A DNA stretch of 64,000 nt from Lactuca virosa (taxonomy: Eukaryota > Streptophyta > Magnoliopsida > Asterales > Asteraceae): assembly GCA_928212115.1 (NCBI GenBank), contig CAKMRJ010005523.1:106812833-106876832 (forward strand), read 5' to 3'. The position numbers and the translations under genes were made by a program. Shown here one piece after another: positions 43,765 through 57,783 of this stretch. Positions within the stretch are counted from its first letter, which is position 1. Every line of letters starts with the position of its first letter. The notes beneath the pieces were generated by a model. The model did no database searches and was not told the origin of the DNA. It saw only the letters and a program-made list of their open reading frames with translations.

Positions 43765-45166
43765 GTGGTATCAGAGCCTAGGTCGTTTTTCTATTGTATT
43801 TGATGCATTGCTTAATTGTTCTTAGCTGAAAAGATCGAAAATCCAAATCTATCAGATGAACTCGTCGAGTCCTCTGGTGAACTCGACGAGTTAGGGCTAC
43901 TCGACGAGTCCAAAGTTTGAGTCCACGAGTCGGCTCATCAGTTGGCAGATTTTCGGGATTTTGACCAGAATTGGATTGGGATAATTACCAAAAACATTTT
44001 TGACTGATAAAACTCGAATTTTATTATATGGTAATGATTATCCTCATCCAATTAGAAGATAATTGTCAAGCTATAAGATAATTATTAGTTTATATGATAA
44101 AAATAATTAGTTGTGTTATTTGATGTGAATTATCTTGCCATAAATTGAATTAGGTCAAATATAGATAATGACAAATTATTTGATTAATTAAATTATTTTA
44201 ATTTGATCTAGAAAGATTTTGAAAAGTTTCAAAACTTGCCCTTAAGTTTTGGAATTTAAATTTTGATTAAAAAGTTTTAATTTTGAAATATTTAAATTCT
44301 AAACCCTAGAGTTTTAAAAGTTTAAAATTCAACCCTTATACTATTATAATATTAAAAGATTAATAATTATATATATGTATAAGATAAGTCAGTCCTACCA
44401 TTAGTAGGCATCATTCACGAAACTGGTCTATAAGGGGTGTTTAAGGAAGCGGCCTGTAAAATGACTGTCATTGGGTATCCACTCTTACCTACCGCACTCT
44501 TGACTAGTGGAGGGTCGTTACCCGAACGGGTAGGATAGGACAAACTAATTCCTCACTAATAAGTATAATGATTGGATAAAGTAACTAAAAGTTTTCATAA
44601 ATTCCCAATCTTAGTTACTTTAGGAAAAATATGAAAATGATGCTATTCCATGAAATTACACTTTGCACATTGCCAAGTCGTTAGTGGAGCGTGTGTGGCT
44701 AACCAGCACACTAATTTGGGACTAGAAAGGGTGGCAAAGGGTAGCTCGGTGTTTATCATAGATTAATGGAGCGTGTGTGGTTAACCGGCACATTTATTAG
44801 GTGATAAATGACATCAAGAGTACCAAGCACATTTGCATGGTTATTCACACCTTGTTTGTGATCCTCAGTATCCCACTCACAAACTTGAAGGGCATAATCG
44901 AGATTTAAACATGCCATTGAAAAGTTTAATTAATCTCAAGAGAATCTAGGAATTTCAACTAATTTAAAACCAAATGTTCCTTTTTGTTTTTCATGGTGGA
45001 AATTGGTAAATCGTCATTTACCTGCCTTCGAATTATTTGCAATTAGATTACGGCATCCCTTTTCTGAATTGTAAATAATTTTGTTTGGTCCTAGCCCTAA
45101 AATTTCATTTGGGTGTTAAATTGGGGATTCTTATCTAAACTAAACTTTGTCTCTCTTACTTTTTAG
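43765..45166 (+). other. Leader of copia element E with PBS, palindromes, hairpins and predicted intron
   Basis: PBS at 43766-43777. ACTCGACGAGT-type palindromes are at 43859-43910. Two hairpins with the common loop are at 44680-44715 (stem GTTAGTG/CACTAAT) and 44761-44800. The acceptor-like TTACTTTTTAG ends exactly before ATG 45167. With the LTR donor this predicts an intron 43599-45166 (1568 bp), of the same design as in B although the primary sequence differs considerably. Confidence 0.65.
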
Positions 45167-48100
45167 ATGTCGACTTCAAACAATGCTACTAACTCCAATG
45201 CTTCTTGCTCCTTCTCCCTCATGAACTTGTGTGGGAGGGTGATCTTTGATGGATCCAACTTTAATGATTGGATTCACAACATACCCATGGTCACCCGCTA
45301 CGAGGACAAAGAGTATGTTCTCGACGAGAAACTAAAGGAGATTGACCATAACACTGCTACTCCCGAGCAAATCGCTCAATATGATACTCATTAGAGGGAC
45401 ACGACAAAGGTGTCATGTATCATGCTTGCGACCATGACTGCTGAACTCCAAAATTCCTACGAGGACTACTATCCCTACGAGATGCACCAAGATTTGATGG
45501 AAAGGTACCATCAAAGTGCTAGGCAGGAAATGTACGAAATCATCGCCTCCATGATCACTACAATGATGGAGGGTGGAGAGTCCATCACGGCCCATCTACA
45601 AAAGATGCAAAGGTACGCGGACCGCTTGCTGAAGTTGAATGTAAACTTCGACGAAGAGTTGGCCATAGATATTATCCTACACTCTTTGCCTCCTTGTTAT
45701 GATTAGTTTCGTATGACCTATCATATGAACAAGGAGGAGGTCACTCTAAGCAAGCTTCAAGGCCTTCTGCGAACTGCTGAGAGTAGTTTGAAAGGCAAGT
45801 CTGTTGCATCTACTCCTACTGCTGCTGCCCCTTTCTTGGCAATTGGACAAGGGAAATGGAAGAAGTGGAAGGCTCCTTCTACGAGCCACAAGGGAAAGCC
45901 CCATGATGGATCCTCTTCTAGTGGGACCAAAGGTGGTTCTGTTGCTCCCTCTTCCAATCCGAAGGATGCAGAGTGCTTCCACTGTCACGACAAAGGGCAT
46001 TGGAAACGAAGCTGCCCGAAGTATCTGCAAGACATCAAGGATGGGAAGATAAAGCCCACCTTAGCATGTATTTATACTATTCAATCTAATAACTCATCAC
46101 ATGCTATTTCTTGGGTCCTTGATACAGGATGCGGTTTTCACATTTATTCTGATTTGCAAGGTCTAAGAATAAGTAAGGATGTGGAGCATGGGAAGATGAA
46201 CTTGATCATGGGGAACAGGAAAGCATCGCCTGTCACCAAGATTGGAGTTTATTCTTTAGTGCTTAGTAGTGGGTTAGGTTTAGAGCTGAATAATTGTTGC
46301 TACTCGTCAGAAATGACACAAAACATTATTTCTTTTCATGGTTTGTATAAACAAAGTTTTAGATATTCATTTAATAATGAAATTGGGGCTATTAATGCTT
46401 TCTTGAATGGTACTTTCTATTTTGAAGGATTGCCTTGTAATGGTATATATGAAACTGTGATGGTTGTAGACAACTTAGGAAATAATGTGTTGCATATCGA
46501 TTCGTCCAATGGTTTGGACAAAGCATTCTTGTGGCATTGTCGTCTTGAACATGTCAACAAGAAACACATAGCCCAACTCCAAAAGGATGGAGTCTTGGAG
46601 TCATTTGACCTTAGGTCCGATGATACGTGCAAATATTGTTTACTTGGAAAGATGACCAAGTCACCCTTCACTGGTACTTGTGAAAGGGGTGAGGGTTTAT
46701 TGGATCTCATACATACGGATGTATGTGGGCCCTTTAGATCCACCACAAGGGAAGTGAACCGCTTCTATGTGACTTTTACTGATGATTATAGCAGATATGG
46801 GTATATCTACTTAATCAAGCATAAGTCAGAAACTTTTGAAAACTTCAAAAAGTTTAAGCAAGAAGTGGAGAATCAGTTGGGCAGGAAGATAAAGATGCTC
46901 CGATCCGATTAATGTGGTTAGTATCTTAGTATCGAGTTCCACGACTATCTTAAGGAACGTGGAATTGTTTCGCAATTGACGCCCCCTAGGACACCGCAGT
47001 TGAATGGTGTGGCTGAGAGGCGCAATCGAACCTTGTTGGACATGGTTCGTTCCATGATGAGTCGAGCTTCGTTACCTATCTCATTCTGGGGGTATGCCTT
47101 AGAGATAGCCACCCATATCCTTAATCTAGTCCTAACTAAGAAGGTTTCCAAAAAACCTCACGAGATATGGACATGGAAGGTTCCTTCGTTAGCGCATATC
47201 AAGGTTTAGGTTTGCGAGGCTTTCGTAAGACGAGAGACTCACGAAAAGCTCGAACCTCACAGTGAGCGATGTATTTTCATTGGCGACCTACAGAAGTCTT
47301 TTGGACATCTCTTCTATAGACCGAGTGACAATGTTGTCTTCGTTGCGAGGAGAGAGGTTTTCTGAGAAAGAGAACTCATATGCCAAGAGGACAGTGGGAG
47401 GCAAATTAACCTTGAAGAGCTTCAAGAATCATACGATGAAGGAACCTCTAACACTAGCGATCAACCCGAGGAGGAAACTCCTGTTGAACCGATTGACGAG
47501 TCCTTACCTCTTAGACGTTCCAGTAGAGTTAATGTTCCACCCGTATTATATGGTTTCCATATAACTGCTGAGGTTGATATGTTTATTAATGTTAGCACAC
47601 TGATAAATTTGGATGAACCTAACAACTACAAGGAAGCCATGACAGGCCCGGAGTCTGTGAAATGGAAAGAGGCGATGGACAACGAGATTCAGTCCATGTA
47701 TGGCAATCAAGTTTGGAACTTGGTTGACAAGGTGTCAGGTCGTAAGACGGACAGGTGCAAATGGATCTTCAAGAAGAAGACCGACATGGATGGGAAAGTA
47801 CACACATATAGGGCGCAATTGGTTGCAAAGGGCTTTACACAAACTCCTGGAGTTGACTATGACGAGACCTTTTCACCAGTAGCGAAGATCAAATCTATAA
47901 GGGTTATGCTAGCCATAGCTGCGTTTCATGATTATGAAATATGGCAGATGGATGTCAAAACCACTTTCCTTAATGGGAAGTTGGCTGAGGATGTTTACAT
48001 GAGTCAGCCAGAGGGTTTTGTCGATGCGGAGTACCCTAATAGAGTGTGTAAGCTTGAGAAATCCATCTATGGATTCAAGCAAGCATCTCACAGATGGAAT

Positions 48101-48334
48101 CTTTGTTTTGATGAGAAAGTCAAAGAGTTTGGTTTTTCGAGAAGCGAGGAAGAGTCCTGTGTATATGTCAAAGCTAGTGGGAGTATAGTTAGCTTTCTTG
48201 TATTGTATGTGGATGACATACTGCTCATTCGAAATGATATCCCAACCTTGCAAGTCCTGGCTTGGGAAGTACTTCGCTATGAAGGACATCAGAGAAGCTG
48301 CGTATATCTTAGGGATAAGGATATTAAGAAATAG
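45167..48334 (+). pseudogene. Copia gag-pol of E up to reverse transcriptase, nonsense-damaged
   Basis: One frame from gag to reverse transcriptase, with in-frame stops at about 45392, 45704, 46910, 46919, 47207 and 47362, and a frameshift by a small deletion near 48255. Domains in order: gag (LMNLCGRVIFDGSNF, MHQDLMERYHQSAR), zinc knuckle CFHCHDKGHWKRSC (intact CX2CX4HX4C), protease WVLDTGCGFHI, pre-integrase LWHCRLEHVNKKHIAQLQ with CKYCLLGK, and integrase HTDVCGPF. The RSDRGGEY block is ruined by two stops; NGVAERRNR follows. Reverse transcriptase has WQMDVKTTFLNGKL and YVDDILLI. Complete set for a copia element, but not translatable. Confidence 0.9.
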
Positions 48335-49178
48335 GAGTAAGAGACTAATAGAACTTAGTCAAAGTACTTACTTGGATAAAGTGTTGAAATGTTTCACCAT
48401 GGAGAATTCCAAGAAAGGGGAATTACCAATCCAAAGCAATACCAAATTGAGTAAGACTCAAAGTCCGAGTACCGATGCTGAGATAGCAAAAATGAGTCGA
48501 GTACCTTATGCTTCCGCTGTTGGCTCGATCATGTATGTTATGACGTGTACTCGCCCTGATGTGGCCTTCGCTGTGAGCATGGTCAACATATATCAAGGGA
48601 ATCCTGGTAGATCTCATTGGACTGTGGTAAAGAACATTCTTAAGTACCTGCGGAGGACCAAGTACTGGGTTCTTATCCTCGGTGGGAGTGATGACTTGAG
48701 AGTGCGAGGGTATAGTGACACCAGTTTTCAGACCGACCAAGATAATTTCCGCTATTAATTGGGTTGGGTGTTTACTTTGAATGGAGGAGCAGTGACCTGG
48801 AAAAGTTCCAAGCAGGAGACCGTAGCTGATTCAACGTGAGAATCAGAGTACATAGCAGTGAGCGAAGCATTGAAGGAGGCAATATTGCTAAAGAACTTTA
48901 TTCGAGACCTGTGAGTTGTACCTGCCATAAATGAGCCTATGGAGATTTTCTGTGATAACGAAGGTGCGGTCGCCTTAACCAAGGAACCGAGGGATCATGG
49001 CAGATCCAAGCACATCGACAGAAAATACCACTTCATAAGACATCGGGTAGAAGAGGGACTCCTCATAGTGAAGAGGGTATCATCAGAAGAGAACCCAGCA
49101 GATCCCCTTACGAAGGGACTGAGTAGGGTTAAGCATTTGCAGCTTGCTAGGAGTATTTGGGCTGAAGGACGATATTAG
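48256..49178 (+). pseudogene. Reverse transcriptase end and RNase H of E
   Basis: Continues after the frameshift: SWLGKYFAMKDIREAAYILG, STYLDKVLKCFTMENSKKGE, VPYASAVGSIMYVMTCTRPD, and GYSDTSFQTDQDN with stop at about 48756. Further stops are near 48836 (in the CESEY motif) and 48912. The last part, 48939-49178, reads MEIFCDNEGAVALTKEPRDH to DPLTKGLSRVKHLQ. About 870 bp of non-coding 3' sequence follow (49179-50048). Confidence 0.88.
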
Positions 49179-50048
49179 TTTTAGTGATTAGATAGCCGTT
49201 TAGAAACTTGTAATAGATAAAATATAATTGACGTTTGATGATTAAATAAACGAGTTTTATTTATGAGTAAAGTTACTGTCTTGTGTCAATTGTTTACTAT
49301 TTTTTCATTTTGCATGTTTTGAATTCCAGAATAATATGATTATTCAAACCATCCACAGTCGATCATACTTCAGAAGTAGGTATTGAGGCAAGACTGTCAT
49401 GAATTGGCTTGTAGATTGTCTAAGCGTTTAGACATAGCAAAAGTTTGCTGCAACGTTCATGAGTGCTCCTGAAATAAGTTTTGAGCATTGGATTAAACCC
49501 GCGCTCACATGAATCACTTCATGGAATTTATCACGAGTGATTCTGAGACGATAATATCGTATAGTCTTTAAACCGAGATATATGAGTTGTTGTTTATGAG
49601 TTGGTTGTGCATTGATAAAGCGTAAACGCATCGGTAACTTGTTGTTATAAAACGTATTGTTGTGTACGATTTAATGAGTAAATAGTACAAACATATAAGT
49701 AAAGTTTTTATCTGTTCCTTTTATCCTAAGAGGATTAAAAGCGATATCTTGGGCCCCTCGATGATTTTCTTTTGACTTATGTGTCGGGCACGGTCAGGAC
49801 TGAGTTGATGTGTTCAAATTAAGTTCTATGTCAAACAAATCAGAAATCAGGAAACAAACTGCTGGACAATAAGTATGACTATGTTCCATGTATTTGTCCA
49901 CACGATATCTTGAGAACAGAGGACTACATGGTCCCTTATCTATAGGACGTGTCAGAGTTCGACAACAGCCATTGAGAGCTACGATTGCTAATCGGATTTT
50001 AAAGCCGTAATTGCTTTTATAGTTATCAGACTTATCCAAGTGGGAGAC

Positions 50049-50552
50049 CGTTGGATTAGGTGTCTAAGCCCATAACTATATTTGGTATGTACTTGAGCCG
50101 ATAGTAACATGGTACTTTTGGGTTGCCTTCACCATAGCAACTTGACTGGATGAATTATGGAGAAAGAGGTTAATTATGATTTATTAATATATTATAGGAA
50201 TAATATATTAAAAGAGAAATCATATTATTTAATTAATATTGGTCAAGAATTAATTTAGAATTAATTTTATAGTCAAAAGAGATTAATTAAATTAAGGGGA
50301 CTAATACTATAATTATAAGATAGTTACAAATTTGGGCTTAGGATCCATAAGGAAGGGATGGACAAAACCTATGTGGGAGTCCACATAGAATTCGTCGAAG
50401 GAGCCTTCTGGAAGGATCATATGGGCTGCTTAAGGACTAAGCAATTGGATTAGGGTTTTGACTGAAACCCTAACTGCTTAACAATATAACGAACCCTATG
50501 GCATCCCAAAATCGGCCACCAGAAACCCTAGAAGGATCTCCAGCCAATTTTG
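50049..50552 (+). repeat. 3' LTR of copia element E, left part
   Basis: Begins CGTTGGATTAGG (TG start changed) after the purine tract. Interrupted after CCAATTTTG by element D and continued at 58565. Confidence 0.9.
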
Positions 50553-51328
50553 TGATGGGTTTTGAGCAATTCTAACACTCCTAAGTGTACATGCAACCCT
50601 AGAAAACCTTGGATCTATGTTTGTCTAAAATACATGCAAAATACTTTTTCCAAGGTTCATAAACCTATCTAGCATACATGGGAAACTTTATAATATAATA
50701 GATAGCTAGAATTACATACCTTGTAGTTGTTATGATTCCTTGAAACGTTGAGAGCCTAGCACCCCAAGTGTGATGCCTCAAATGTTTCACATAACACCAA
50801 ATGCTTTGGAATAACTTTGAGAGATATGTAGAACACTTGCAAATCGGCCTAGCCCTCTTGCAACTTCTTGTGTAACCGATTTTGGTGTATGACATGTTCT
50901 TTATATAGTGTGTCACATCTAGGGTTACACCATGTAAACCCTAATGTGTCATGACTCTTCATTTACATGACCCATGGGTTTGTAACTCCCATGGAGCCTC
51001 CATGGAGCATCCAATGGGTTTAACCCAACTTGATAATCCATGGAGCCTTTTAGCCCACTATACAAGTTATGGATGATTTACATAATCAACCCATATATTT
51101 AATTAGTTATCTTTGGATCACTTAATTAATTCCAAATTAATTCTTGATCAATACTATTTAAATAATACTATTAATATATTAGAACTTATAATATATTAAT
51201 AACCACAAGTGTTATTTCTCTCATTTAGTCTATCCAAATGCACGATGCCATGCAACCCAAATGGACCATGACGGGTCGGGTCAAGTACATACCAGAAATA
51301 GTTATGGACTTAGACACCTTATCCAACA
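50553..51328 (-). repeat. 3' LTR of copia element D
   Basis: Plus-strand reading TGATGGGTTTTGAGC to TATCCAACA. The stretch 51329-52169 beyond it is the purine tract and an untranslated 3' region of about 0.8 kb. Confidence 0.96.
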
Positions 51329-52169
51329 GTCTCCCACTTGGATAAGTCTAATAACTATAACAGCAAGTATGACTTCAGGAACCGACCAGCAATCGTAGCT
51401 CTTTTCAAGGTTTCTCGGAACTGAGAAGATGATGATACGCCATTTAAGATAAGTGATCATATAATCCTCTGTTCTAGATATCAGCCGGACAAATACATGG
51501 AACAATGTCTTACTTTTGTCCAGCAGTTTGTTTCCCGATTTCCGATTTGTTTGACATAGAACTTAATTGAACACATCAACTTAGTTTTGACCGAGCCCGG
51601 TACATGGGTAAAAACAAAATCATCGAGGGGCCCAGATATCGCTTCTAATCCAAGAAGGAACAGATAAACTTCGACTCATATGCTTGATCTACTACTTGTT
51701 AAATTACACACAAACGTACGTTTTATAACATCGAGTTACCAATGCGTTTTCGTACGATCAATGCATAACTAACTTATAGTTAACAAGTCATATCTCTTGG
51801 TTTAAAGACTTATATGATATTACCGTCTCGCGATCACTCGAGATAAATTCCATGAAGTGATACCAGCGAGCGTGGGTTGAATCCAATACCCAGAACTTAT
51901 GAGCACTCATGAGTGTTGAGGCCATGTCCAACATCTTAGACCTCTACAACCAACTCATGACAGTCTTACTTCATATCTACTTCCAACATATGGCCGACTG
52001 TGGATAATTTGAATAATATGTAAACACAACATAAATATTCTGGAAGTCAAAACATGCAAAAGAAATAATAGTAAACGATTGACAAGAGATAGCAACACTT
52101 TACTCATAAATAAACACAACTTTTATTCATCATCAAATGTCAATTACACTTTACAAATTTCAAGACTAT

Positions 52170-53873
52170 CTAACTACTAAAACTAATATCATCCTTCAGC
52201 CCTATGCTCCTTGCATGCTGGAGATGCTTAACCCTACCCAGTCCCTTCATGAGGGGATCTGCCGGGTTCTCATCCGATGATACCCTCTTTGCCATGAGGA
52301 GTCCTTCTTCTATACGATGTCTGATGAAATGGTATTTTCTGTCAATGTGTCTGGATCTCCCGTGATCCCTTGGTTCCTTTGCTAAGGCAACTGCACTTTC
52401 ACTATCACAGAAAATCTCTATGGGCTCCGTTATAGCTGGTACAACTCCAAGGTCTCCAATGAAGTTCTTTAGCCATATAGCCTCCTTTGCTGCCTCGCTT
52501 GCCGCTATATACTCTGATTCGCAAGTTGAATCAGCCACTGTCTCCTGCTTGGAACTTTTCCAAGAGATTGCTCCTCCATTTAAGGTAAAGAACCAGCCCG
52601 ACTGAGAGCGGAAATTATCCCTATCAGTCTGGAAGCTAGCATCACTATACCCTACAACTCTCAAGTCATCACTCCCACCAAGGGTAAGGACCCAGTCCTT
52701 AGTCCTCCGCAGGTACTTGAGAATATTCTTTACCACTGTCCAGTGAGCCTTACCAGGGTTCCCCTGATACCTGCTAACCATGCTTAAAGCAAAGGCTACA
52801 TCAGGACGAGTGCAGGTCATAGCATACATGATCGAGCCTACTGCAGAAGCATAAGGTACTCGACTGATTTCTGTTATCTCAACCTCGGTACTCGGGCTCT
52901 GAGTCCTACTCAGTCTAGCGTTACTCTGGATGGGTAACTCTCCTTTCTTGGAATCTTGCATGCTGAACCTCTTCAGCACCTTCTCCAAGTATGTACTCTG
53001 ACTAAGCCCAATTAGTCTTTTACTCTAGTCTCTCAGAATCCTTATCCCTAGAATATAGGCAGCTTCTCCAAGGTCCTTCATAGCGAAACACTTCCCAAGC
53101 CAGGACTTAACTTCCTGCAAGGTTGGGTTGTCATTTCCTATGAGTAGTATGTCATCCACATACAATACCAAAAAGCTAACTATACTCCCACTAGCCTTGA
53201 CATATACACATGATTCATCTTCACTCCTCGAAAAGCCAAACTCTTTGACTTTCTCATCAAAGCAAAGATTCCATCTGCGAGGTGCTTGCTTTAATCCATA
53301 GATGGATTTCTTAGGCTTACACACTCTATTAGGGTACTCTGTGCTGACAAAACCCTCTGGTTGATTCATGTAAACATCCTCAGCCAACTTTCCATTGAGG
53401 AAAGCAATTTTGACATCCATTTGCCATATTTCATAGTCATGAAATGCAGCAATGGCTAACAATACCCTAATAGACTTAATCTTGGCTAATGGTGAGAAGG
53501 TCTCATCATAATCAACCCCTGGAGTTTGAGAAAAGCCCTTTACAACCAGTCATGCCTTATAAGTGTGTACATTACCATCCATGTCGGTCTTCTTCTTGAA
53601 GATCCACTTGCACCCAACTGTCTTACGACCTGGTACATTTTCAACCAAGTCCCAGACCTGATTTTCATACATGGACTGTATCTCGTTGTCCATTGCCTCT
53701 TTCCATTTAGCAGACTCGGGGCCTGCCATGGCTTCCGCATAGCTGTTAGGTTCATCCAGACTTACCAATGTCTCATCATTGATAAGTATCTCACCTTCCG
53801 CAGTAATATGGAAACCATAGTAATGCTCAGGTACATTCCTAACCCTTGTGGAACGCCTCAGAGGTACAATTAG
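52170..53873 (-). pseudogene. Reverse transcriptase and RNase H of copia element D
   Basis: Read downward from about 53770: SLDEPNSYAEAMAGPESAKW, CKWIFKKKTDMDGNVHTYKA, then TGA at 53550 (probably from CGA). Next come WQMDVKIAFLNGKLAEDVY, SIYGLKQAPRRW and YVDDILLIGND, then TAG at 53025. RNase H has VPYASAVGSIMYAMTCTRPD, GYSDASFQTDRDN, CESEYIAASEAAKEAIWL and KGLGRVKHLQHARSIGLKDD, ending at 52170. The three pieces share one frame, so nonsense codons are the only lesions here. Confidence 0.9.
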
Positions 53874-54838
53874 AGGTATAATTGGATCAATAGGAGTTTC
53901 CTCCTCAAGTTGACTGCTAGGGTTTGAGGTTCCTTCACCACTTGACTCTTGAATTTCTTCAAGGTCAATTTGCCTCCCACTGTTTCCTTAGCTTATGAAC
54001 TCTCTTTCTCGAAAGACACCCCTCCTTGCTACAAAGACCACATTCTCACTGGGTCTGTAGAGGAGATAACCAAAGGATTTTGTGGGTAGCCGATGAAAAT
54101 ACATCTCTCACTTCGAGGTTCGAGCTTGTCGTGAGTCTCGCGTCTCACGAAAGCCTCGCAACCCCAAATCTTGATGTGGGCTAGACTAGGAACTTTTCCA
54201 GTCCACATCTCGTGAGGTGTTTTGGCAACCTTCTTCGTAGGGACCAGATTAAGGATATGGGCGACAGTCTCTAAGGCATACCCCCAAAATGAGATTGGTA
54301 GCGTAGCTCGACTCATCATGGAACGAACCATGTCCAACGGGGTTCGATTACGCCTCTCAGCTATACCATTCAACTGTGGTGTCCTGGGAGGTGTCAATTG
54401 TGAGACAACCCCACATTCCCTTAGATAGTCGAGGAACTCAGTACTAAGATACTCACCACCGCGATCGGATCGAAGCATCTTAATGTTCCTGCCCAATTGA
54501 TTCTCGACTTCCTGTTTAAACTCATTAAACCTTTCGAAAGTCTCTGACTTATGCTTGATTAAGTAGACATATCCATATCTACTATAATGATCTGTAAAAG
54601 TCACATAATAACGATTAGCATCTCTTGTGGCAGTTTTGAAGGGTCCACACACATCCGTGTGCACTAGATCCAACAAACCTTCACCCCTAGCCTAAGAACC
54701 TGTGAAGGGTGACTTTGTCATTTTTCCAAGTAAGCATGATTCACAACTATCATCTGACTTTAGGTCAAATGATTCCAAAACTCCATCCTTTTGTAGTTGG
54801 CCTATGCGTTTCTTGCTTACATGTCCAAGACGACAATG
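53874..54838 (-). pseudogene. Integrase of copia element D
   Basis: In the frame of gag down to about 54080: pre-integrase CRLGHVSKKRIGQLQ with CESCLLGK, a TAG near 54692, then LVHTDVCGPFKTATRDANRY, MLRSDRGGEYLSTEFLDYL and NGIAERRNR, so all three catalytic acidic residues are present. FWGYALETVAHILNLVPTKK follows. A frameshift near 54080 (in GYPQKSFGYLFYRP) puts the rest and the reverse transcriptase in another frame. Confidence 0.88.
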
Positions 54839-56218
54839 TCATAATGATGCTTTATCCAAGTTATTATCATTAGTAGAATCAATACACAACGCATTATTTC
54901 CTAAATTATCTACAACAGACACAGCTTCATACAAACCATCACAAGGTAATTCTTTGAAATAAAACACATTATTAAAGAAAGCATTTATTCCACCAATTTC
55001 ATTATCAAAGGAAAAGGTAAAACCTTGTTTGTACAAAGCATGAAAGGAAATAACATTTCTTGCCATTTCTGGCGAATAACAACATTTATTCAAATCTAAA
55101 GTAAACCCACTACTTAGCAACAAAGTATAAACTCCAATCTTGGTGACAGGTGAAACTTTCCTATTTCCCATGATCAAGTTTATCTTTCCATGCTCCACAT
55201 TCTCACTTCTTCTTAGTCCCTGCAAATCAGAACAAATATGAATACCGCAACTGGTATCAAGGACCCAAGAGTTAGAATAGGGTGAGTTATTAGATAAGAT
55301 AGTGTAAATACCTGCATGGTTGGGTTTCACTTTCCCATCCTTCAAATCTTGCTGGTACTTTGGGCAGTTCCGCTTCCAGTGCGCCTTTTCATGGCAATAG
55401 AAGCATTCAGCCTCTTTGGGATCAGAAGAAGGTGTAACGAAACCTTTCTTGGTTCCGCTAGAAGATGAGCCATCAAGAGTCTTACCCTTGGTACCCTTCG
55501 AAGGGTTCTTCCTCTTCTTCCCTCTACCTTTCCCGATTGCCAGGACATGTGCTGAGTTTGGAGTAGTAGTAGGAGTGGTCACAACCGACTTACCTTTGAG
55601 ACCTAATTCTGCGGTCTTTAGGAATCCTTGAAGTTTGCTGAGGGTGACTTCTTCCTTTTTCATGTGATATGTCATGCAGAATTGATCATAACACGATGGT
55701 AAGGAGTGCAAAATAATATCTATTGCCAACTCCTCTGGGAAGTTCACATTCAGCTTCATCAAACGGTCCACATACCTTTGCATTTTCTGCATGTGGCTTG
55801 TGATGGGTTCACCATCTTTCATTCAGGTTGTGATCATAGAGGAGATGATTTCATATCGCTCTTGACGAGCACTCTGATGGTAGCGGTCCATCAAATCTTG
55901 GTGCATCTCAAAAGGATAGTAGTCCTCATAGGACTTTTGGAGCTCGGCTGTCATAGTGGCCATCATGATGCATGCCACTTTGGTAGCATTTCTTTCATGT
56001 GCCTCATATTCAGCAAACTCCTCAGGAGTAGCAGTTGGCTCAGGTACCTTAAGCTCCTTGTCGAGAACATATTCCTTGTTCTCGTATCGAGTGACCATCC
56101 TCATGTTTCTGATCCAGTCAGTAAAGTTGGATCCATCAAATATGACTCTCCCACAAAGGTTCATGAGAGAGAAGGAGCCAGTAGGGTTTGAGCCAGGAGC
56201 AGCATTGTTGGAAGACAT
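54839..56218 (-). pseudogene. Gag and protease of copia element D
   Basis: ATG at 56218-56216 (MSSNNAAPGSNPTGSFSLMN), right after TTCTTTTCAG. A single TGA at 55823 replaces an arginine codon (element B has CGG there). The UBN2-type gag region, then knuckle CFYCHEKAHWKRNC and protease WVLDTSCGIHI, where the usual Gly of Asp-Thr-Gly is Ser. The frame ends at TGA 54839, replacing the Trp of LWHCRLGH. It would supply the capsid and maturation protease. Confidence 0.9.
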
Positions 56219-57013
56219 CTGAAAAGAAGAAAACAAGTTTAGTTTGGATATAGAGAAAGTCCTTAATAAAACACCCAAATGTAATATTAAGGCTAAGATC
56301 CAATCACAATATATATTATAACTTAGAAGAGGGATGCCGTAATCCAAGCTATAACATATTTGAAAGGTAGGTGAATGACGATTCACCAATTTCCACCATG
56401 AAAACGAAATATAAATTATTAGGTTTTATTTGGTTTTTAGAAATTCCTAGATTCTTTTGAGATTCGTTGAACTTTTCAATGGCATGTTTCAATCTCGAGT
56501 GTGCCCTTCATGTTTTGTGACTGGGATACCGAGGATCACAAAACAAGGTGTGAAGTAACCATGCAAATTATTTGGTACCCTTAATGTTTTTCACTTAATC
56601 GATGTGCCGATAAACCACACACGCTCGACCGACCTTATGAAAAACCTTAAGTCACCCTTTGCCTACCTTGTTAAGTCCAAGTTAGTGTGCCGGTAAACCA
56701 CACACGCTCCACCAACGACTTAAACAAAGTGCAAAGTGTAATTTCATAGATTAGCACCTTATTCACATTTTTCCTAAAGTAACTAAGATTTGGAATTTAT
56801 AAAACATTTAGTTACTTTATGATAATCATTATACTTTTTAATGAGAATTTTAAGTCACTGTCCTACCCGTTCGGCTAACGACCCTCCACCAGTCAAGGAA
56901 GCGGTGGGTGAGAGTGGACACCCATTAAGCTGCCATTTTATAGGCAACAACCTTATACCCCCCTTATAGACCGGCTTCGTGAATGAGGCCTACTAACGGT
57001 AAAACGACTTGAT

Positions 57014-57080
<67 letters not shown>

Positions 57081-57783
57081 AAACTTATAATATTATAAAG
57101 TATAAGAGTTGAATTTTAACTTTTAAAATTCTAGGGGTTGGAACTAAAGTTAATTAGATGACTTTACATGTTCCAAAACTTGAGGGCAAGTTTTGTAACT
57201 TTTCAAAACTCTTCAATTCATAACTTATGAGATTAATTGGTTCATTAAAATGAGTGACTCTTCATTTTATGTAACCTATGTGTTTCTTTAATGGTCATTA
57301 AAAGATAAAACTTTTGGTAATCCATAACTTGAGGACAAATTATGGATTCCATTAACACACATGATGATCAAGAATTAAGACTAGCAAGAAGTTACAAATA
57401 ATTCATATGATCATCTAAACTCATAAGAACATGAATATGAATATCAAAATTTCAAGAACACATAAAATCATGGAATTTTGATATTAGCCATTGTAAATGA
57501 ATTAGAACAACCATTACACCATCTAAAACAAGTTTAATAACCCCAAAACAGTTTAGGGTAATGTTTCTAGTCCATTTCCAGCAGCAAAAGTCGGAAAACT
57601 GCATTCTGAGGCTTCTACTCGTCGAGTGCACGAACCTAATCGACGAGTAAGATGAGTTTGGTCATGGACTCGGCGAGTCCCCCCATGGACTCGGCGAGTT
57701 CATGTGTCAGAATGCATAAAAACGAGGTTTTTCACAATTTTGCATCAAGTATCAAAACAAACAAACCTAGGCTCTGATACCAC
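56219..57783 (-). other. Leader of copia element D with PBS, palindromes, hairpins and predicted intron
   Basis: Same plan as in B on the minus strand. PBS complement is at 57771-57782 and ACTCG-arm palindromes at 57617-57690. Hairpins with the common loop are at 56681-56719 and 56597-56632. A (TA)n run is at 57016-57077. The predicted intron runs from donor ACAAG/GTATGT (57951/57950, inside the LTR) to the acceptor TTCTTTTCAG ending at 56219, 1732 bp. Confidence 0.65.
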
